DNA of 64,000 nucleotides from Allopusillimonas ginsengisoli (GTDB lineage Bacteria; Pseudomonadota; Gammaproteobacteria; Burkholderiales; Burkholderiaceae_B): NCBI RefSeq assembly GCF_004153455.1, contig NZ_SDQE01000006.1, positions 62,001 to 126,000 of the forward strand, read 5' to 3'. Shown piece by piece: positions 46,015 to 55,702 of this stretch (position 1 is its first letter; each line of letters starts with the position of its first letter). The notes under the pieces were generated by a model. It saw only the letters and a program-made list of their open reading frames with translations, ran no database searches and was not told where the DNA came from. The position numbers and the translations under genes were made by a program.

Positions 46015-47103
46015 GTGGACAAACACGGAACCGATACACGATCACAGTCAGGCGAAGTAGATCTGGCCGAAATCCTTTGCGCCTTGTGGAATGCCAAGTG
46101 GATTGTTCTTGGCATCACTGCTCTGGTTACCTGTATTGCAGTCGCGTACGCGCTGACAGCAACGCCCGTGTATGAGGCGACGGCCAGAACCTTACCGCCG
46201 ACTGCGAGTGGACTGGTCAACTACAACGCCGCCAGCCAAGTCACCGGTGCCGCTATCAATGACATGCTCAATAACGAATCCGCTGAGAACATAGGGACTC
46301 TTTCGCCTAATGACGCCTATGCAGCATTCATCATGCAACTCAGATCGACGGCAACCAGAGAAAAATTCTTTCAAACCTACTATCTCCCGGTGATGTCCAA
46401 AGAAAGCAACGCGAGCGCCCAGAGCCTGTGGAGGCGCCTGGAAAACAGCATGCGTATCACACTGCCTACCCAGGCGGACGCCAGCGCCACCGTGACGATA
46501 CAAGGCACAGATCCAGGCCGGATCGCCGATTGGTCAAACCGCTATGTAGCGCTGGCCATTGACGCCACCAAAACAATATTGCTTGACAATCTGAAAGGCG
46601 AAATAGAGATTCGCAAACAGGGTGTGGACAATCAGATCGCAACCTTGAGAATGGTTGCCAAAGCGTCTCGTGAGTCAAATCTGATCCGCTTGCAGAACGC
46701 CCTTCATATTGCCGAATCGATTGGCCTGGAATCGCCTCGCGAGGGCATGTCACTGATTTACATAGGCGATGGTCGGGGCCGTTCTGGTACATTCTTGAAT
46801 AGTGATCTGACCTATCTGCGCGGCGCAAAGGCGTTACGCTCCGAAATCGATCAACTCAGAAAGCGCGAGGACGACGACGCTTACATCGACGAACTGCCAG
46901 ATCTCCTCAAGAGGCAAATCTTGCTCAAAAGCATCATCGTGGATCAGGAACAGCTTACCGTCGCCCGTATCGACTCGGCAGCACAGGCGCCTGATAGTCC
47001 CGTAAAACCGAGAAAAAGCCTGATTGCAGCGCTGGGACTCGCTGTGGGCCTCATGCTGGGCATAATGCTGGTGCTTGGCCGCCTGATGTTGAAGAAAGCC
47101 TGA
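46015..47103 (+). CDS. Wzz-type polysaccharide chain-length determinant protein
   Basis: A 362-residue inner-membrane co-polymerase-like protein. It has a cytoplasmic N-terminus with EVDLAEILCALWNAKWIV, a first membrane helix at about 30-50, a long periplasmic coiled-coil domain, and a second helix at about 340-357 after the proline-containing DSPVKPRKSLI. It starts with GTG at 46015 behind GGAG. No tyrosine kinase domain is attached. It should set O-antigen length together with the Wzy-like protein. Confidence 0.82.
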   Translation: MDKHGTDTRSQSGEVDLAEILCALWNAKWIVLGITALVTCIAVAYALTATPVYEATARTLPPTASGLVNYNAASQVTGAAINDMLNNESAENIGTLSPNDAYAAFIMQLRSTATREKFFQTYYLPVMSKESNASAQSLWRRLENSMRITLPTQADASATVTIQGTDPGRIADWSNRYVALAIDATKTILLDNLKGEIEIRKQGVDNQIATLRMVAKASRESNLIRLQNALHIAESIGLESPREGMSLIYIGDGRGRSGTFLNSDLTYLRGAKALRSEIDQLRKREDDDAYIDELPDLLKRQILLKSIIVDQEQLTVARIDSAAQAPDSPVKPRKSLIAALGLAVGLMLGIMLVLGRLMLKKA

Positions 47104-47142
47104 ACCATCCCCGCCAATGCTTTAGGCTAGGGCCAATACGCG

Positions 47143-48414
47143 ATGACCATGTTACCCAACCGTCGATTTCACAAGCTGCACGAACAGATATTATTGTCTC
47201 GCGGGCTCTCGCTGATACTCGGCTGGTCTGTTTCCGTACTTTTACCCCTGATGTTCTACTGGGGTAGCCAGACCGTGCTGGTCTCCAACCAAGGACAAAG
47301 GACGGCGATATTCGTAACTACGATCGCATTTGTGATTTCGCATTTTGCCGTCAGGCGACTTTCTGCAATTTATCCAGGCGGCCGTTCGGGCTACTTCATA
47401 GCACCGCAGGTGATCGCTATCTATATGCTGCTGGCACTGATAGCATTGTTGCTGCGTATCGAGATTTCACGGTTCATACTCGTTACCTGTGGCGTGGCCG
47501 CACTGGCCTGGTTCCACCTGGAACATATTTCCACCTATAAGTATCGACGCCTGAAGCTTGCCGTCATTCGGGGCGGCATGGCGACCGACGTATTGACGCT
47601 TTCCAATGTCGATGCACGGGAAATCAAAAGTCTGGACCTGGAAAGCGTGCGTTACGATGCCGTGGTCGCCGATTTTGATTGTCTGGATCAAGCGACAGAG
47701 CGTTTTCTGACACGATGTGCGCTCAATCGGGTGGCGGTGTACGACGCGAAGCTGGTGTACGAGTCATTCTCGGGCAGGGTCAAAATAAACAGGATGTCCG
47801 AGAACAATATCGGATCGTTGTTGCCCACCCCTATGTATGAGCGCGTCAAGTTGCTGATGGATTGGGTCGTTGTGCTGCTCACTCTGCCTGTCGTGATCCC
47901 TATCTGTCTGATCACGGCCGTGCTGATACGGCTGGAAAGCCCCGGCCCCATCATTTATCGCCAAACGCGTGTTGGACAAGGGAACAGGCCTTTCACCATC
48001 TACAAGTTTCGAAGCATGCGGTTTGACCGGGAGGCCTCCCAGCAATTTGCCGGTGAAGACGACCCCCGCATCACCAAATTCGGCAAAATCATCCGGAAAC
48101 TGCGCATTGATGAGTTACCGCAATTTCTCAACGTAATTAAAGGCGAAATGAGCCTGATTGGCCCTCGCCCGGAACAACCTGCCTTTGTCGAGGAATTCGA
48201 CCGCAAAATCCCGTTTTACAGCTATCGCCATGTTGTTAAGCCGGGCATCACCGGGTGGGCGCAGGTTCGACATGGCTACGCCGCAGACGCGGACGCCACG
48301 CAGATCAAGATTGAACATGACTTCTACTACATCAAGAACTGCTCACTCTATCTCGATTTGATGGTGGTGTTCCTGACGGTGAGGACCATGCTGACTGGGT
48401 TTGGGGCGAGGTAG
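47143..48414 (+). CDS. Undecaprenyl-phosphate sugar-1-phosphate transferase (WbaP/WcaJ-like)
   Basis: Starts repeat-unit synthesis by placing a sugar phosphate on undecaprenyl phosphate. It has 423 residues: four N-terminal helices, a nucleotide-binding-like central domain, a fifth helix (WVVVLLTLPVVIPICLI) and the catalytic PF02397 domain. Motifs: YKFRSMRFD, RKLRIDELPQFLNVIKGEMSLIGPRPE and PGITGWAQVRHGY. The sugar is unknown; no WbpL homologue is in the window. It follows the wzz-like gene by 39 bases. Confidence 0.9.
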   Translation: MTMLPNRRFHKLHEQILLSRGLSLILGWSVSVLLPLMFYWGSQTVLVSNQGQRTAIFVTTIAFVISHFAVRRLSAIYPGGRSGYFIAPQVIAIYMLLALIALLLRIEISRFILVTCGVAALAWFHLEHISTYKYRRLKLAVIRGGMATDVLTLSNVDAREIKSLDLESVRYDAVVADFDCLDQATERFLTRCALNRVAVYDAKLVYESFSGRVKINRMSENNIGSLLPTPMYERVKLLMDWVVVLLTLPVVIPICLITAVLIRLESPGPIIYRQTRVGQGNRPFTIYKFRSMRFDREASQQFAGEDDPRITKFGKIIRKLRIDELPQFLNVIKGEMSLIGPRPEQPAFVEEFDRKIPFYSYRHVVKPGITGWAQVRHGYAADADATQIKIEHDFYYIKNCSLYLDLMVVFLTVRTMLTGFGAR

Positions 48415-48621
48415 GCGAGTATAGCCTTTTAAAATCCCCATCCCTCAAAGACACTCCAACTGCCCCCACAAATCCAAGGCTTCGGGCTTCTATCACAAAC
48501 ATTTGCTCGTTTTAGTCCTTTCGAAATCATGCGGAACTTCGAATTTGGTAAGGGGGCGTGAAAAAGATCACATGAGACGAGGCGGTAGGAATGAGATCAC
48601 CCCCCGGCCCATCCGATTGGT
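48415..48621. other. Convergent AT-shifted gap
   Basis: No gene is seen in these 207 bases between the rightward sugar-phosphate transferase and the leftward C5-epimerase-like gene. It marks the start of a strongly AT-rich stretch that continues to about 52.15 kb. No clear terminator hairpin was found. Confidence 0.4.
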
Positions 48622-50286
48622 TTAATCATCTATTAATGTTTTCGAACGATAGCAAACGTCAGGGTGTTTTTCTAAAAACAAACGGGTTTGGATTGCGTTT
48701 TCCAGTTTACTAATGCTTTTAATCTGAATTTTATAGTCTTCATCTTCTTGTTTAGTATGGAGACGCATAACAAGCGTGGCTAACGTGTTGGTTAATTTCT
48801 CTGCATTCTTGAAACCGATTTTATTCAAAAGAATTACATTGTCGCAATTAGCTTTCATTTCAGGATACACACGCCCTGCAGCTTCGCCTGCACCATCAAG
48901 CGCATAGAAGGAAATCGGAGTATTTTTCTGCGGATTGACTATCAGAGCGAGAATGGTATTAGTAGACCATTCTGTTCCAAGCCTAAAAAACAGCCGTCCC
49001 TCTTGATTCAAATAAAAGTCTTCACTCGGCTTTGACTCAAAGCTAGGCGAAATGCTTACCTCACCGTCTGAATATGCAACAGCATCTAATGCAGGTTCAG
49101 CGGCAATATCAAACTCCTCATATGAACCCTCAGGCTCTTCAAACTCTCGTTGCGTAAACAAATAGAATTTAAAATCACCTCTGATCACCGAATATATACA
49201 TTCTTGCGGGTGTTGGGGCAAATCCATAGAAAAGCTCAATCGCTCTTCCAGCGGTAAATTCGTGAAATAATGAGAGGCATGCTTTCCTGAGATGATCTCT
49301 CCATTGACTGAACACTGGAGCTCAAAAGCGTAACCATCTGGCAAGTATGGATGAGGGGCACCTATCGCGCTAACTACCACCGACACCTTATTTGACATGC
49401 TTTTTATTTGCACAGGGTATTGGCGCGCGAAAAGCCCTCTTCTATATGCGGCCTCTTTAGCATAAAACTCTTCACCTGTAATCTTTGCTAGTGAGTCAAA
49501 CTCCGCAACCTCGAAAAGCAAATAATTTATTGGCGATATTACAAACGGTTTGGTTTGGTAGTACGTCCAAAACTGGTCACCTCTATGATAATCAGAAGAA
49601 GTACTTTTAGTCCCCTCTAGGGCACACTCGTACGCTTGCGTTACTTCTGGCAAGTTAATTCGTTGACTCAAAATATACAAAGCATGAACGGCATAAAGAT
49701 GACCGTTTAAGACCCCATATTCCTCGGATGGTTTGATGCTCGGCCATGAATACTCTGACATCCAACAACCCTTATCATTTCGCCAGACCACACCTCCGTT
49801 TTCTGGGGAATCGAGAACCAGTTTTAAGGAGGCGATTGCTACGTCACGATATTTTTGCTTCTTCGTAATTTCCCACGCCATATACAACGTCAATGGCGCT
49901 TGTAATCCATCCATACCTGACCACCATCCAGAATCAATAGAGTGGAAGGGGTACCCGTACCTCCACATGATTCCTCCGTCTGGATCCCTTCGCGCCGGCT
50001 GGTACTCATCAAGCATATAGTCCAAATGAGCAAGTGCCATCTCAAGTTGCGCCGGATCGTGCCGAGCACCATGCCTCACCGCTCTAAATATGCGGTAAAA
50101 GATTTGATGAGGATCCTTTCGGTCAATCGCGTCTTGAATGTATTCATCTGTCATCGCAGATGATGGTCGGCTATCCCATAAAAAAGTAGACAATTGACTA
50201 TCCGGTATATCCGAAATCGTCTCAGCACCAATAGGCGTTGATATGCAAATAAACATCAATACAAAAAGGAGCGCCCGCATACTCAC
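48622..50286 (-). CDS. Secreted D-glucuronyl C5-epimerase-like protein, first copy
   Basis: A 554-residue exported protein; the signal peptide is MSMRALLFVLMFICISTPIGA, from a GTG (50286) or ATG (50280) start. Residues about 110-290 resemble the C-terminal catalytic domain of glucuronyl C5-epimerases: GWWSGMDGLQAPLTLYMAW, NGGVVW, SEEYGVLNGHLYAVHALY near 192. This (alpha/alpha) fold acts on uronate residues in polymers. Residues about 300-554 form a separate region with beta-type character and no recognised domain. Codon use and base composition are AT-rich, unlike neighbours. It is tandem with a paralogue and inside the O-antigen locus. Catalysis is not proven. Confidence 0.65.
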   Translation of the reverse strand: MSMRALLFVLMFICISTPIGAETISDIPDSQLSTFLWDSRPSSAMTDEYIQDAIDRKDPHQIFYRIFRAVRHGARHDPAQLEMALAHLDYMLDEYQPARRDPDGGIMWRYGYPFHSIDSGWWSGMDGLQAPLTLYMAWEITKKQKYRDVAIASLKLVLDSPENGGVVWRNDKGCWMSEYSWPSIKPSEEYGVLNGHLYAVHALYILSQRINLPEVTQAYECALEGTKSTSSDYHRGDQFWTYYQTKPFVISPINYLLFEVAEFDSLAKITGEEFYAKEAAYRRGLFARQYPVQIKSMSNKVSVVVSAIGAPHPYLPDGYAFELQCSVNGEIISGKHASHYFTNLPLEERLSFSMDLPQHPQECIYSVIRGDFKFYLFTQREFEEPEGSYEEFDIAAEPALDAVAYSDGEVSISPSFESKPSEDFYLNQEGRLFFRLGTEWSTNTILALIVNPQKNTPISFYALDGAGEAAGRVYPEMKANCDNVILLNKIGFKNAEKLTNTLATLVMRLHTKQEDEDYKIQIKSISKLENAIQTRLFLEKHPDVCYRSKTLIDD

Positions 50287-50381
50287 CCGAAAAAAATTTA
50301 AAGAAAAGAGGACTTCTGGTTAAAAAATTAACAGTCTATGCTGTTGAAATTTAAATATTCGATCCACCAGTCTTAAGAAAA

Positions 50382-52049
50382 CTAGCTTAATGAGATCGAT
50401 TTTATTTCAGTCAATTCATTTCCGAATTTTATCTCGATAAATCTATTTTTTGGCAATCTAATTTTCTTTAAATCATCAAGCCTGTATTTACCCAACGGTT
50501 TCCAATCTCCGATCATCATAGAATAATAAATCTCGATCACAGCATCCTCTGGGCCCAAGGCGGAAATTAACAGATTATTTTTATTTTTCATATTAGGAAC
50601 AATTATCCATCCTGGGCAATAAATGGTCATGCTTGTCCTGTCATCGCCATCTAACACTGCGTTCACATTGTAATGAAAATCTCCTCTAATCTTATAATTG
50701 CATGCATTGGTTATTGCCGCGTAACGTTTTTTACTTATAAGTGGAGCTACGGACTGAAGAGCAACATTCTTATTTCCGTTATCGTTTTCAATGTTGAGTC
50801 TTAAACTTTGTGTTGAGACTGGATTACTCCAATGCAATACCACTCTCTTGCTTTGATTGTTCTTGATGTTCGACAATTCTTTCCATTGCCCATCAATCAT
50901 TGCCTGAACCGAAAAATCTCTAGGTGAAGCTTTCTCTCCATTACCATCAATCCAAATTCCCTCGACTGTCGATTTCTCAGGTAGATCAACTTGAATCCAG
51001 GTAGGAAATTGCGCATGTGACCAATACTTGTTCCCGTACAGACTAGCGGCTTGCGAAGGTCCATGATTAACTGGATCTACAGAACCTTTAGCGGTGTACG
51101 TAAAACCATTCAACTCGTAGGCTTGAAAAATACTTGCCCATTCAAGAAAAAAAGAATCTTCAGTATGTTCATACAACCATAACAATTGGTCCACATGAAG
51201 TGCATTGTAGTCACCTCGAGGAGCCACTAGCCGATCAATTCCGGATTGTCCTAAAGAATAATATGACGTAAACCCAGCATCAAACAAAGGCAAATCTCTT
51301 CTGACTGCGGCGATGCCTCTTTGATAAAGATCTTCCCACTGAGAATCATTGGTCAATCCAGCAAAGTCCAATATACCGGACAAAGCAGTAATGTGCCCAT
51401 TCAGGATTTTGTAACTTGTGCCATCGTGGCTTGGAGTTTCCTCAATCCATGTCACGTCTTTATCCCGACTCACAACTCCGCCATTAATCAGTCCATGCTT
51501 GTATACCTCCATGCCATCATATGCGACCTTCTTGTATTTTTCATCGCCTGTCATTCCGAATGCTCGAACTAAAACGCTAGCGATTCGGGCCTGTCCGATA
51601 CCGGATATCCACCCCGGCGGTAAGTTGAATGCGTCATTTTTGAATGGGTATTGCCATAATGCCATATCATTTTCATAAATCGCTGAGCGCATCAAATAAT
51701 CCGCCTGCATCAAGAACTGATTTTTCAACTCGTCATCTTGGCACTTAGTATTTAAATAATCCCTATATAGAGCATTAGCATAATTGGATATAAAATAAGG
51801 ATTCCTAAACTTTCCCAATCCATCATACGCTGTACCATAATCGAAAACCAATATTCCATTCTCATCTAGGCCAAATTTTCCTGAAGATGCATACTCTGAC
51901 GCGGCTGCATTCAAGGTTCTAGGAGCTATAGGAAATCGCAAGCATTCTTTGACGCTCAATGCTTTAGACGGTTGAGAAAATAAAATGCTATAGAACAACA
52001 CGATTATTAAACAATTAATTTTTAGTAGGTTAGTTTTTCTTATTTTCAT
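50382..52049 (-). CDS. Secreted D-glucuronyl C5-epimerase-like protein with discoidin-type domain, second copy
   Basis: A 555-residue exported protein with signal peptide to about residue 32. The catalytic-like domain at about 90-330 matches C5-epimerase C-terminal domains better than its tandem partner does: NPYFISNYANALY, PPGWISGIGQARIASVLVRA, TGDEKY, NGGVV, WIEETP, ILNGHITALSGILDF and DAGFTSYYSLG. Residues about 340-435 (WSHAQFPTWIQVDLPEKSTVEGIWIDG and RVVLHWSNPVSTQSLRLNIEN) look like an F5/8 type C carbohydrate-binding domain. AT-rich DNA. It may bind and modify the assembled polysaccharide outside the inner membrane. Confidence 0.72.
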   Translation of the reverse strand: MKIRKTNLLKINCLIIVLFYSILFSQPSKALSVKECLRFPIAPRTLNAAASEYASSGKFGLDENGILVFDYGTAYDGLGKFRNPYFISNYANALYRDYLNTKCQDDELKNQFLMQADYLMRSAIYENDMALWQYPFKNDAFNLPPGWISGIGQARIASVLVRAFGMTGDEKYKKVAYDGMEVYKHGLINGGVVSRDKDVTWIEETPSHDGTSYKILNGHITALSGILDFAGLTNDSQWEDLYQRGIAAVRRDLPLFDAGFTSYYSLGQSGIDRLVAPRGDYNALHVDQLLWLYEHTEDSFFLEWASIFQAYELNGFTYTAKGSVDPVNHGPSQAASLYGNKYWSHAQFPTWIQVDLPEKSTVEGIWIDGNGEKASPRDFSVQAMIDGQWKELSNIKNNQSKRVVLHWSNPVSTQSLRLNIENDNGNKNVALQSVAPLISKKRYAAITNACNYKIRGDFHYNVNAVLDGDDRTSMTIYCPGWIIVPNMKNKNNLLISALGPEDAVIEIYYSMMIGDWKPLGKYRLDDLKKIRLPKNRFIEIKFGNELTEIKSISLS

Positions 52050-52171
52050 AGTATATTTCTAATAAAACCGTGATTATTTAAAGATTAATATTAACGGACT
52101 TTTTAGTCAATTTCCGCTAAGTGCCGTGGGCAATAGGTTCAAACTACGCCAAAAACATTTTATTTTTCTAT

Positions 52172-53401
52172 CTAGGATGCAAGTTCATTCTCAAAACGTG
52201 CCGCTAAAGCTTTGTATTCGTACAGCCTGAGTACCGCTTCGTACCCCGCCTCCCCCATACGCTGCCGATCAGAATCGGTATACCGACTCATGGCCTTGAT
52301 GGTCTCAGCGATCGACTCCGGATCCATTGGATCAGCAGTAAGCCCGCATTGATGATCTTCTACTGGGTTATTTGCGGCCTTGCAGGCAAATAAAACGGGC
52401 AACTTGGCGAGCATATAGTCCCAAAGTTTATTCGGGCTAATGCCAAAACGGAAAATGGGTTGCGGTTTCAAGGAAATATAACCCGCCGACGCCTGTTTCA
52501 TGACCTTCATTACATCAGCCTTATCAATCTGATCGTGAAACTCAACATTGCTCAACGCTTCGCGTTCTGCGTACTGCATTAACTGGGATTTCATCACCCC
52601 TCTGCCAACGAGTAATAACTTGATAGCTGGGTGGGACGTTTTGATCAGGCTAAATGCCTCCAGCACAGTATGTATTGCATTAGGCTCGCCGAGCGCCCCC
52701 GCATATATCACGACAAAGTTTCCCTGCTTTCGCAAATCGATTACATGCTGCTCTAGAGGAGCAATCGTTGTCGCCTCATCCGAATCGAGCTCTACGCCGC
52801 CAACGCCATTCGGAATCCAGACAAACTTCTCTGGCTCCAACCCTCTGCTGACCATATGATCTTTCGCACAAGGCAACAGACTGACCACTTTGTCGGACTT
52901 TTTGTACGCAAATTGCTCAATCCATCCAGTCACTTTAACGACACCTGATTCAGGGCTCATATCTGCCAGCTCTACAAGGCTCAACGGCCAGATATCCCGA
53001 ACTTCGAACAAAATCTTTGATCGCAGCAACTTGGCGGCCAACCAAGCACCGACGTAGCCAAACGGATGGGGTGACGAGTAGATGATCGCATCGGGGCGGC
53101 CCTGCTTGAGCGCCCTGAGCAAACAGTAAGGCGCCAGCAGAACAGAAAACAGCAGCATCGATAGTTTACGGCCAATGCCGTTGCCGCTGTATTTGATGGT
53201 GGGAACGAATGCGTAACGCACGCCATCCTTTTGCTCATCACCACGTCGCGGGCTGTCCGGCTCGAGCAGGTGGTGATAAGAGGCCGATATGACCAAACAC
53301 TGATGTCCAGATTTGGCCCAGTGTTTAGCAAAATAATAGGCACGCCAGTAGCGCCCGACGCCCGGCCCTCCTGCAGAAGGATGTATGTACCAGATTTTCA
53401 T
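52172..53401 (-). CDS. Glycosyltransferase, GT4 family (WbuB-like)
   Basis: A 409-residue cytoplasmic transferase. From the ATG at 53401 it begins MKIWYIHPSAGGPGVGRYWRAYYFAKHW, as in WbuB-type N-acetyl-fucosamine transferases. IYAGALGEPNAI and the EX7E-like FRFGISPNKLWDYMLAKLPVLFA donor site are present. It lies downstream of the wlbD-like epimerase and should add one sugar of the repeat unit. Donor and acceptor are not predictable. Confidence 0.86.
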   Translation of the reverse strand: MKIWYIHPSAGGPGVGRYWRAYYFAKHWAKSGHQCLVISASYHHLLEPDSPRRGDEQKDGVRYAFVPTIKYSGNGIGRKLSMLLFSVLLAPYCLLRALKQGRPDAIIYSSPHPFGYVGAWLAAKLLRSKILFEVRDIWPLSLVELADMSPESGVVKVTGWIEQFAYKKSDKVVSLLPCAKDHMVSRGLEPEKFVWIPNGVGGVELDSDEATTIAPLEQHVIDLRKQGNFVVIYAGALGEPNAIHTVLEAFSLIKTSHPAIKLLLVGRGVMKSQLMQYAEREALSNVEFHDQIDKADVMKVMKQASAGYISLKPQPIFRFGISPNKLWDYMLAKLPVLFACKAANNPVEDHQCGLTADPMDPESIAETIKAMSRYTDSDRQRMGEAGYEAVLRLYEYKALAARFENELAS

Positions 53402-53473
53402 GAGAACATGTGGGTTCGATGATTGTAAAGAGAGCGCATGCATTCCATGTCTGCATAACGCCTACATATGTTT

Positions 53474-54544
53474 CTACTTCCCGGCCAAGAAATCCGCGAT
53501 TCTTCCTGCAGCCTTTCCGCCGCCATACAGATCTTCTTTGTCCTCAACCGTGCTAAGTGACGCTTTCCTCACAGCATCTAAGATCATGCCCTCTTCGGGA
53601 GGACAAAGCCTATTGGCACCGATGGAAACAAGCTCTACCCACTCGGTTTGGTCTCGCACGGTAACGCACGGCTTTCGAAAAAAGAATGCCTCTTTCTGAA
53701 CGCCGCCGCTGTCGGTTACGACGATAGCGCACTTTTTAAGCAACCCTAACATTTCCAGGTAGCCAACCGGCTCCATCGTAATCACATCAAGTGCAAGGCC
53801 TGCCTTTGCGATAGCTTGTCGGGTTCGTGGGTGCACGGGGAGGATAACTGGGGCGATCTCGCGATGCACACAGTTCAACCCGGCGACCACGCCTGCAAGC
53901 CTGGCGGGATCATCGGTGTTCTCGGCCCGATGCAAAGTGGCAAGGACGAAACCTTCAAGATCTGCAGCCACATCAGGCACAACGGAAACCTCGCTGAACA
54001 GTCTGGCGCTGTCCTCCATCACATCGCCGGTCTTCAGTATGCGGGCAACCTTGTCTGTGATACCTTCATTATTCAGGTTTTCCACCGCCGCATCTGTTGG
54101 GCAAAACAGAACATCGCTGACACGGTCGGTGAGGATGCGGTTAATTTCCTCGGGCATGCGCATGTTGAAGCTACGCAGGCCGGCCTCGATATGTGCCACC
54201 GGCACGTGCAGCTTCGCTGCCGCGAGTGCTCCGGCCAGCGTCGAATTCGTGTCGCCATAGACCAACAGACGGTCGGGCTGCGTATCAATGATGATGCGCT
54301 CAATATCTGCCAGCATGCGGCCGGTCATTTCTCCGTGCGTACCGCCATGGATCCCGAGCATAAAGTCGGGTTTCGGCATCTGCAGCTGGCTAAAGAATAT
54401 ATCCGACATGTTGGGGTCAAAATGTTGGCCGGTGTGAACCACGACTTCGTTTATCTTTGGATGGGTCGCGATCGCACGAGAGACGACGCCTGCCTTTACA
54501 AACTGGGGACGAGCGCCCACCACTGTCAACAATTTCATGTGCAC
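53474..54544 (-). CDS. wlbD: Non-hydrolysing UDP-sugar 2-epimerase (WlbD/WbpI-like)
   Basis: A 356-residue GT-B-fold epimerase. VVGARPQFVKAGVVSRAI, HTGQHFDPNMSDIFF, VHPRTRQAI and TDSGGVQKEAFFFRKPCVTVRDQTEW are the WecB/WbpI motifs. In context it should turn UDP-GlcNAc3NAcA into UDP-ManNAc3NAcA rather than act on UDP-GlcNAc, because wlbA, wlbB and wlbC are in the same locus. ATGs at 54544 and 54538 are both possible. It touches the upstream glycosyltransferase by one base. Confidence 0.85.
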   Translation of the reverse strand: MHMKLLTVVGARPQFVKAGVVSRAIATHPKINEVVVHTGQHFDPNMSDIFFSQLQMPKPDFMLGIHGGTHGEMTGRMLADIERIIIDTQPDRLLVYGDTNSTLAGALAAAKLHVPVAHIEAGLRSFNMRMPEEINRILTDRVSDVLFCPTDAAVENLNNEGITDKVARILKTGDVMEDSARLFSEVSVVPDVAADLEGFVLATLHRAENTDDPARLAGVVAGLNCVHREIAPVILPVHPRTRQAIAKAGLALDVITMEPVGYLEMLGLLKKCAIVVTDSGGVQKEAFFFRKPCVTVRDQTEWVELVSIGANRLCPPEEGMILDAVRKASLSTVEDKEDLYGGGKAAGRIADFLAGK

Positions 54545-55668
54545 TATTCCTTGAATATATCGTCGTAAATGTTCAGAAGAATCTGCTCCTCTGCAGCCCA
54601 GTTATATCGCGTCGTTACTGCGGCAAGACCGTTCTCGCCCAACCGGCGCGCTTCCTCTTTGTTTGTAGAAAGATAGTCAATGGCCTCGGCAATGGCCTGA
54701 GGATTTTCAGGATCAACGCAGATGCCACAATCGTTTCCCTCAATGATTTCGCGCCATAATGGAAAATGAGAGGCAATAACGGGAATGCCCGCACTCATGT
54801 ACTCGAACATCTTGTTCGGTTGTGCCTCGATATGGTTCGGGGAGGGCAGAAAGGTCACCACGCCGGCAATAGACTTGCTCAGTATCGCCGCAACTCCCTT
54901 TCTGTCAACGAAACCCACGTCATCAACCCTCTTCCACCCTGGCTCAGACTTGAGTTCATCCTCCAGCCCGGGGTCGGAAACCTGCCCGGCCAGTTGCAGA
55001 CGCACCGGGGTCTGGGCCTGAACCAACGCGCGCACCAGTTCTTTCAGGCCGCGCACTCGCGTGATGCCCCCGACATAACAAACCACATCCTGCTTGCGGT
55101 CCCAGGCTATAGGTTCATTCAGCTCACCGATAAGCGGATAGTTATTCACCGTTGTCGCGCTCACGCCGTTCGATTCAAATTTACTCTGAATAGCGGATGT
55201 CGCCGTGACGATATGATCGAGCTTGCGGCACACCGACATCTCGTACCATGACAGAAAGCGGTACAAGAACCATTTGCTCGCCGCGTTGAGATAGGCCTTG
55301 CCATGGATCTGCTTTGGCAGATCCTCGTGTGCATCGAAAATCACGCGCTTTCCGCGTCTTTTCAGCTTGGCCGCGTAAGGAAGGAGCTCGGGATCGTGAA
55401 GATGATAGATATCAGCATCAAGCAATAGGCCCGCCTTATATACCCGGCGAGAAGCCTTGAGCATTCGATCGAACTTTCCCTGCGGCTTGCCAGTATCAAG
55501 AACCCGGACGCCATCGATAGTCTCATCGCCGGCGCCATCGGCGACAACAAGCGTTACCTGATAGCCCGCATTCGCGAGCGAGCGACATTCCTTGAGAAAA
55601 ATCCGAATATCTCGCCGTCGGTGCACGGACGTGAGATGGACTACGTTTAATTCGCTACGTGAAATCAT
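54544..55668 (-). CDS. wlbE: Glycosyltransferase, GT4 family (WlbE-like)
   Basis: A 374-residue transferase starting VVHLTSVHRRRDIRIFLKECRSL, like Bordetella WlbE and related WbpH-type proteins. DIYHLHDPELLPYA, FDAHEDLP, and the donor-site PNKMFEYMSAGIPVIAS are present. It is between wlbD and the amidotransferase gene. It probably adds one of the diacetamido-uronate residues. The symbol rests on similarity as I recall it and on locus context. Confidence 0.78.
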   Translation of the reverse strand: MISRSELNVVHLTSVHRRRDIRIFLKECRSLANAGYQVTLVVADGAGDETIDGVRVLDTGKPQGKFDRMLKASRRVYKAGLLLDADIYHLHDPELLPYAAKLKRRGKRVIFDAHEDLPKQIHGKAYLNAASKWFLYRFLSWYEMSVCRKLDHIVTATSAIQSKFESNGVSATTVNNYPLIGELNEPIAWDRKQDVVCYVGGITRVRGLKELVRALVQAQTPVRLQLAGQVSDPGLEDELKSEPGWKRVDDVGFVDRKGVAAILSKSIAGVVTFLPSPNHIEAQPNKMFEYMSAGIPVIASHFPLWREIIEGNDCGICVDPENPQAIAEAIDYLSTNKEEARRLGENGLAAVTTRYNWAAEEQILLNIYDDIFKE

Positions 55669-55702
55669 ATAGAAAGCCGGTTAACCAATGAGCCAATGTA
55701 TG

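Noticed and set aside
48581-48592. GGCGGTAGGAAT, similar to the RfaH-recruiting ops element
   Set aside because: It is on the plus strand after the last rightward gene and points against the leftward polysaccharide genes. It also differs from the consensus in the last bases, so chance is likely.
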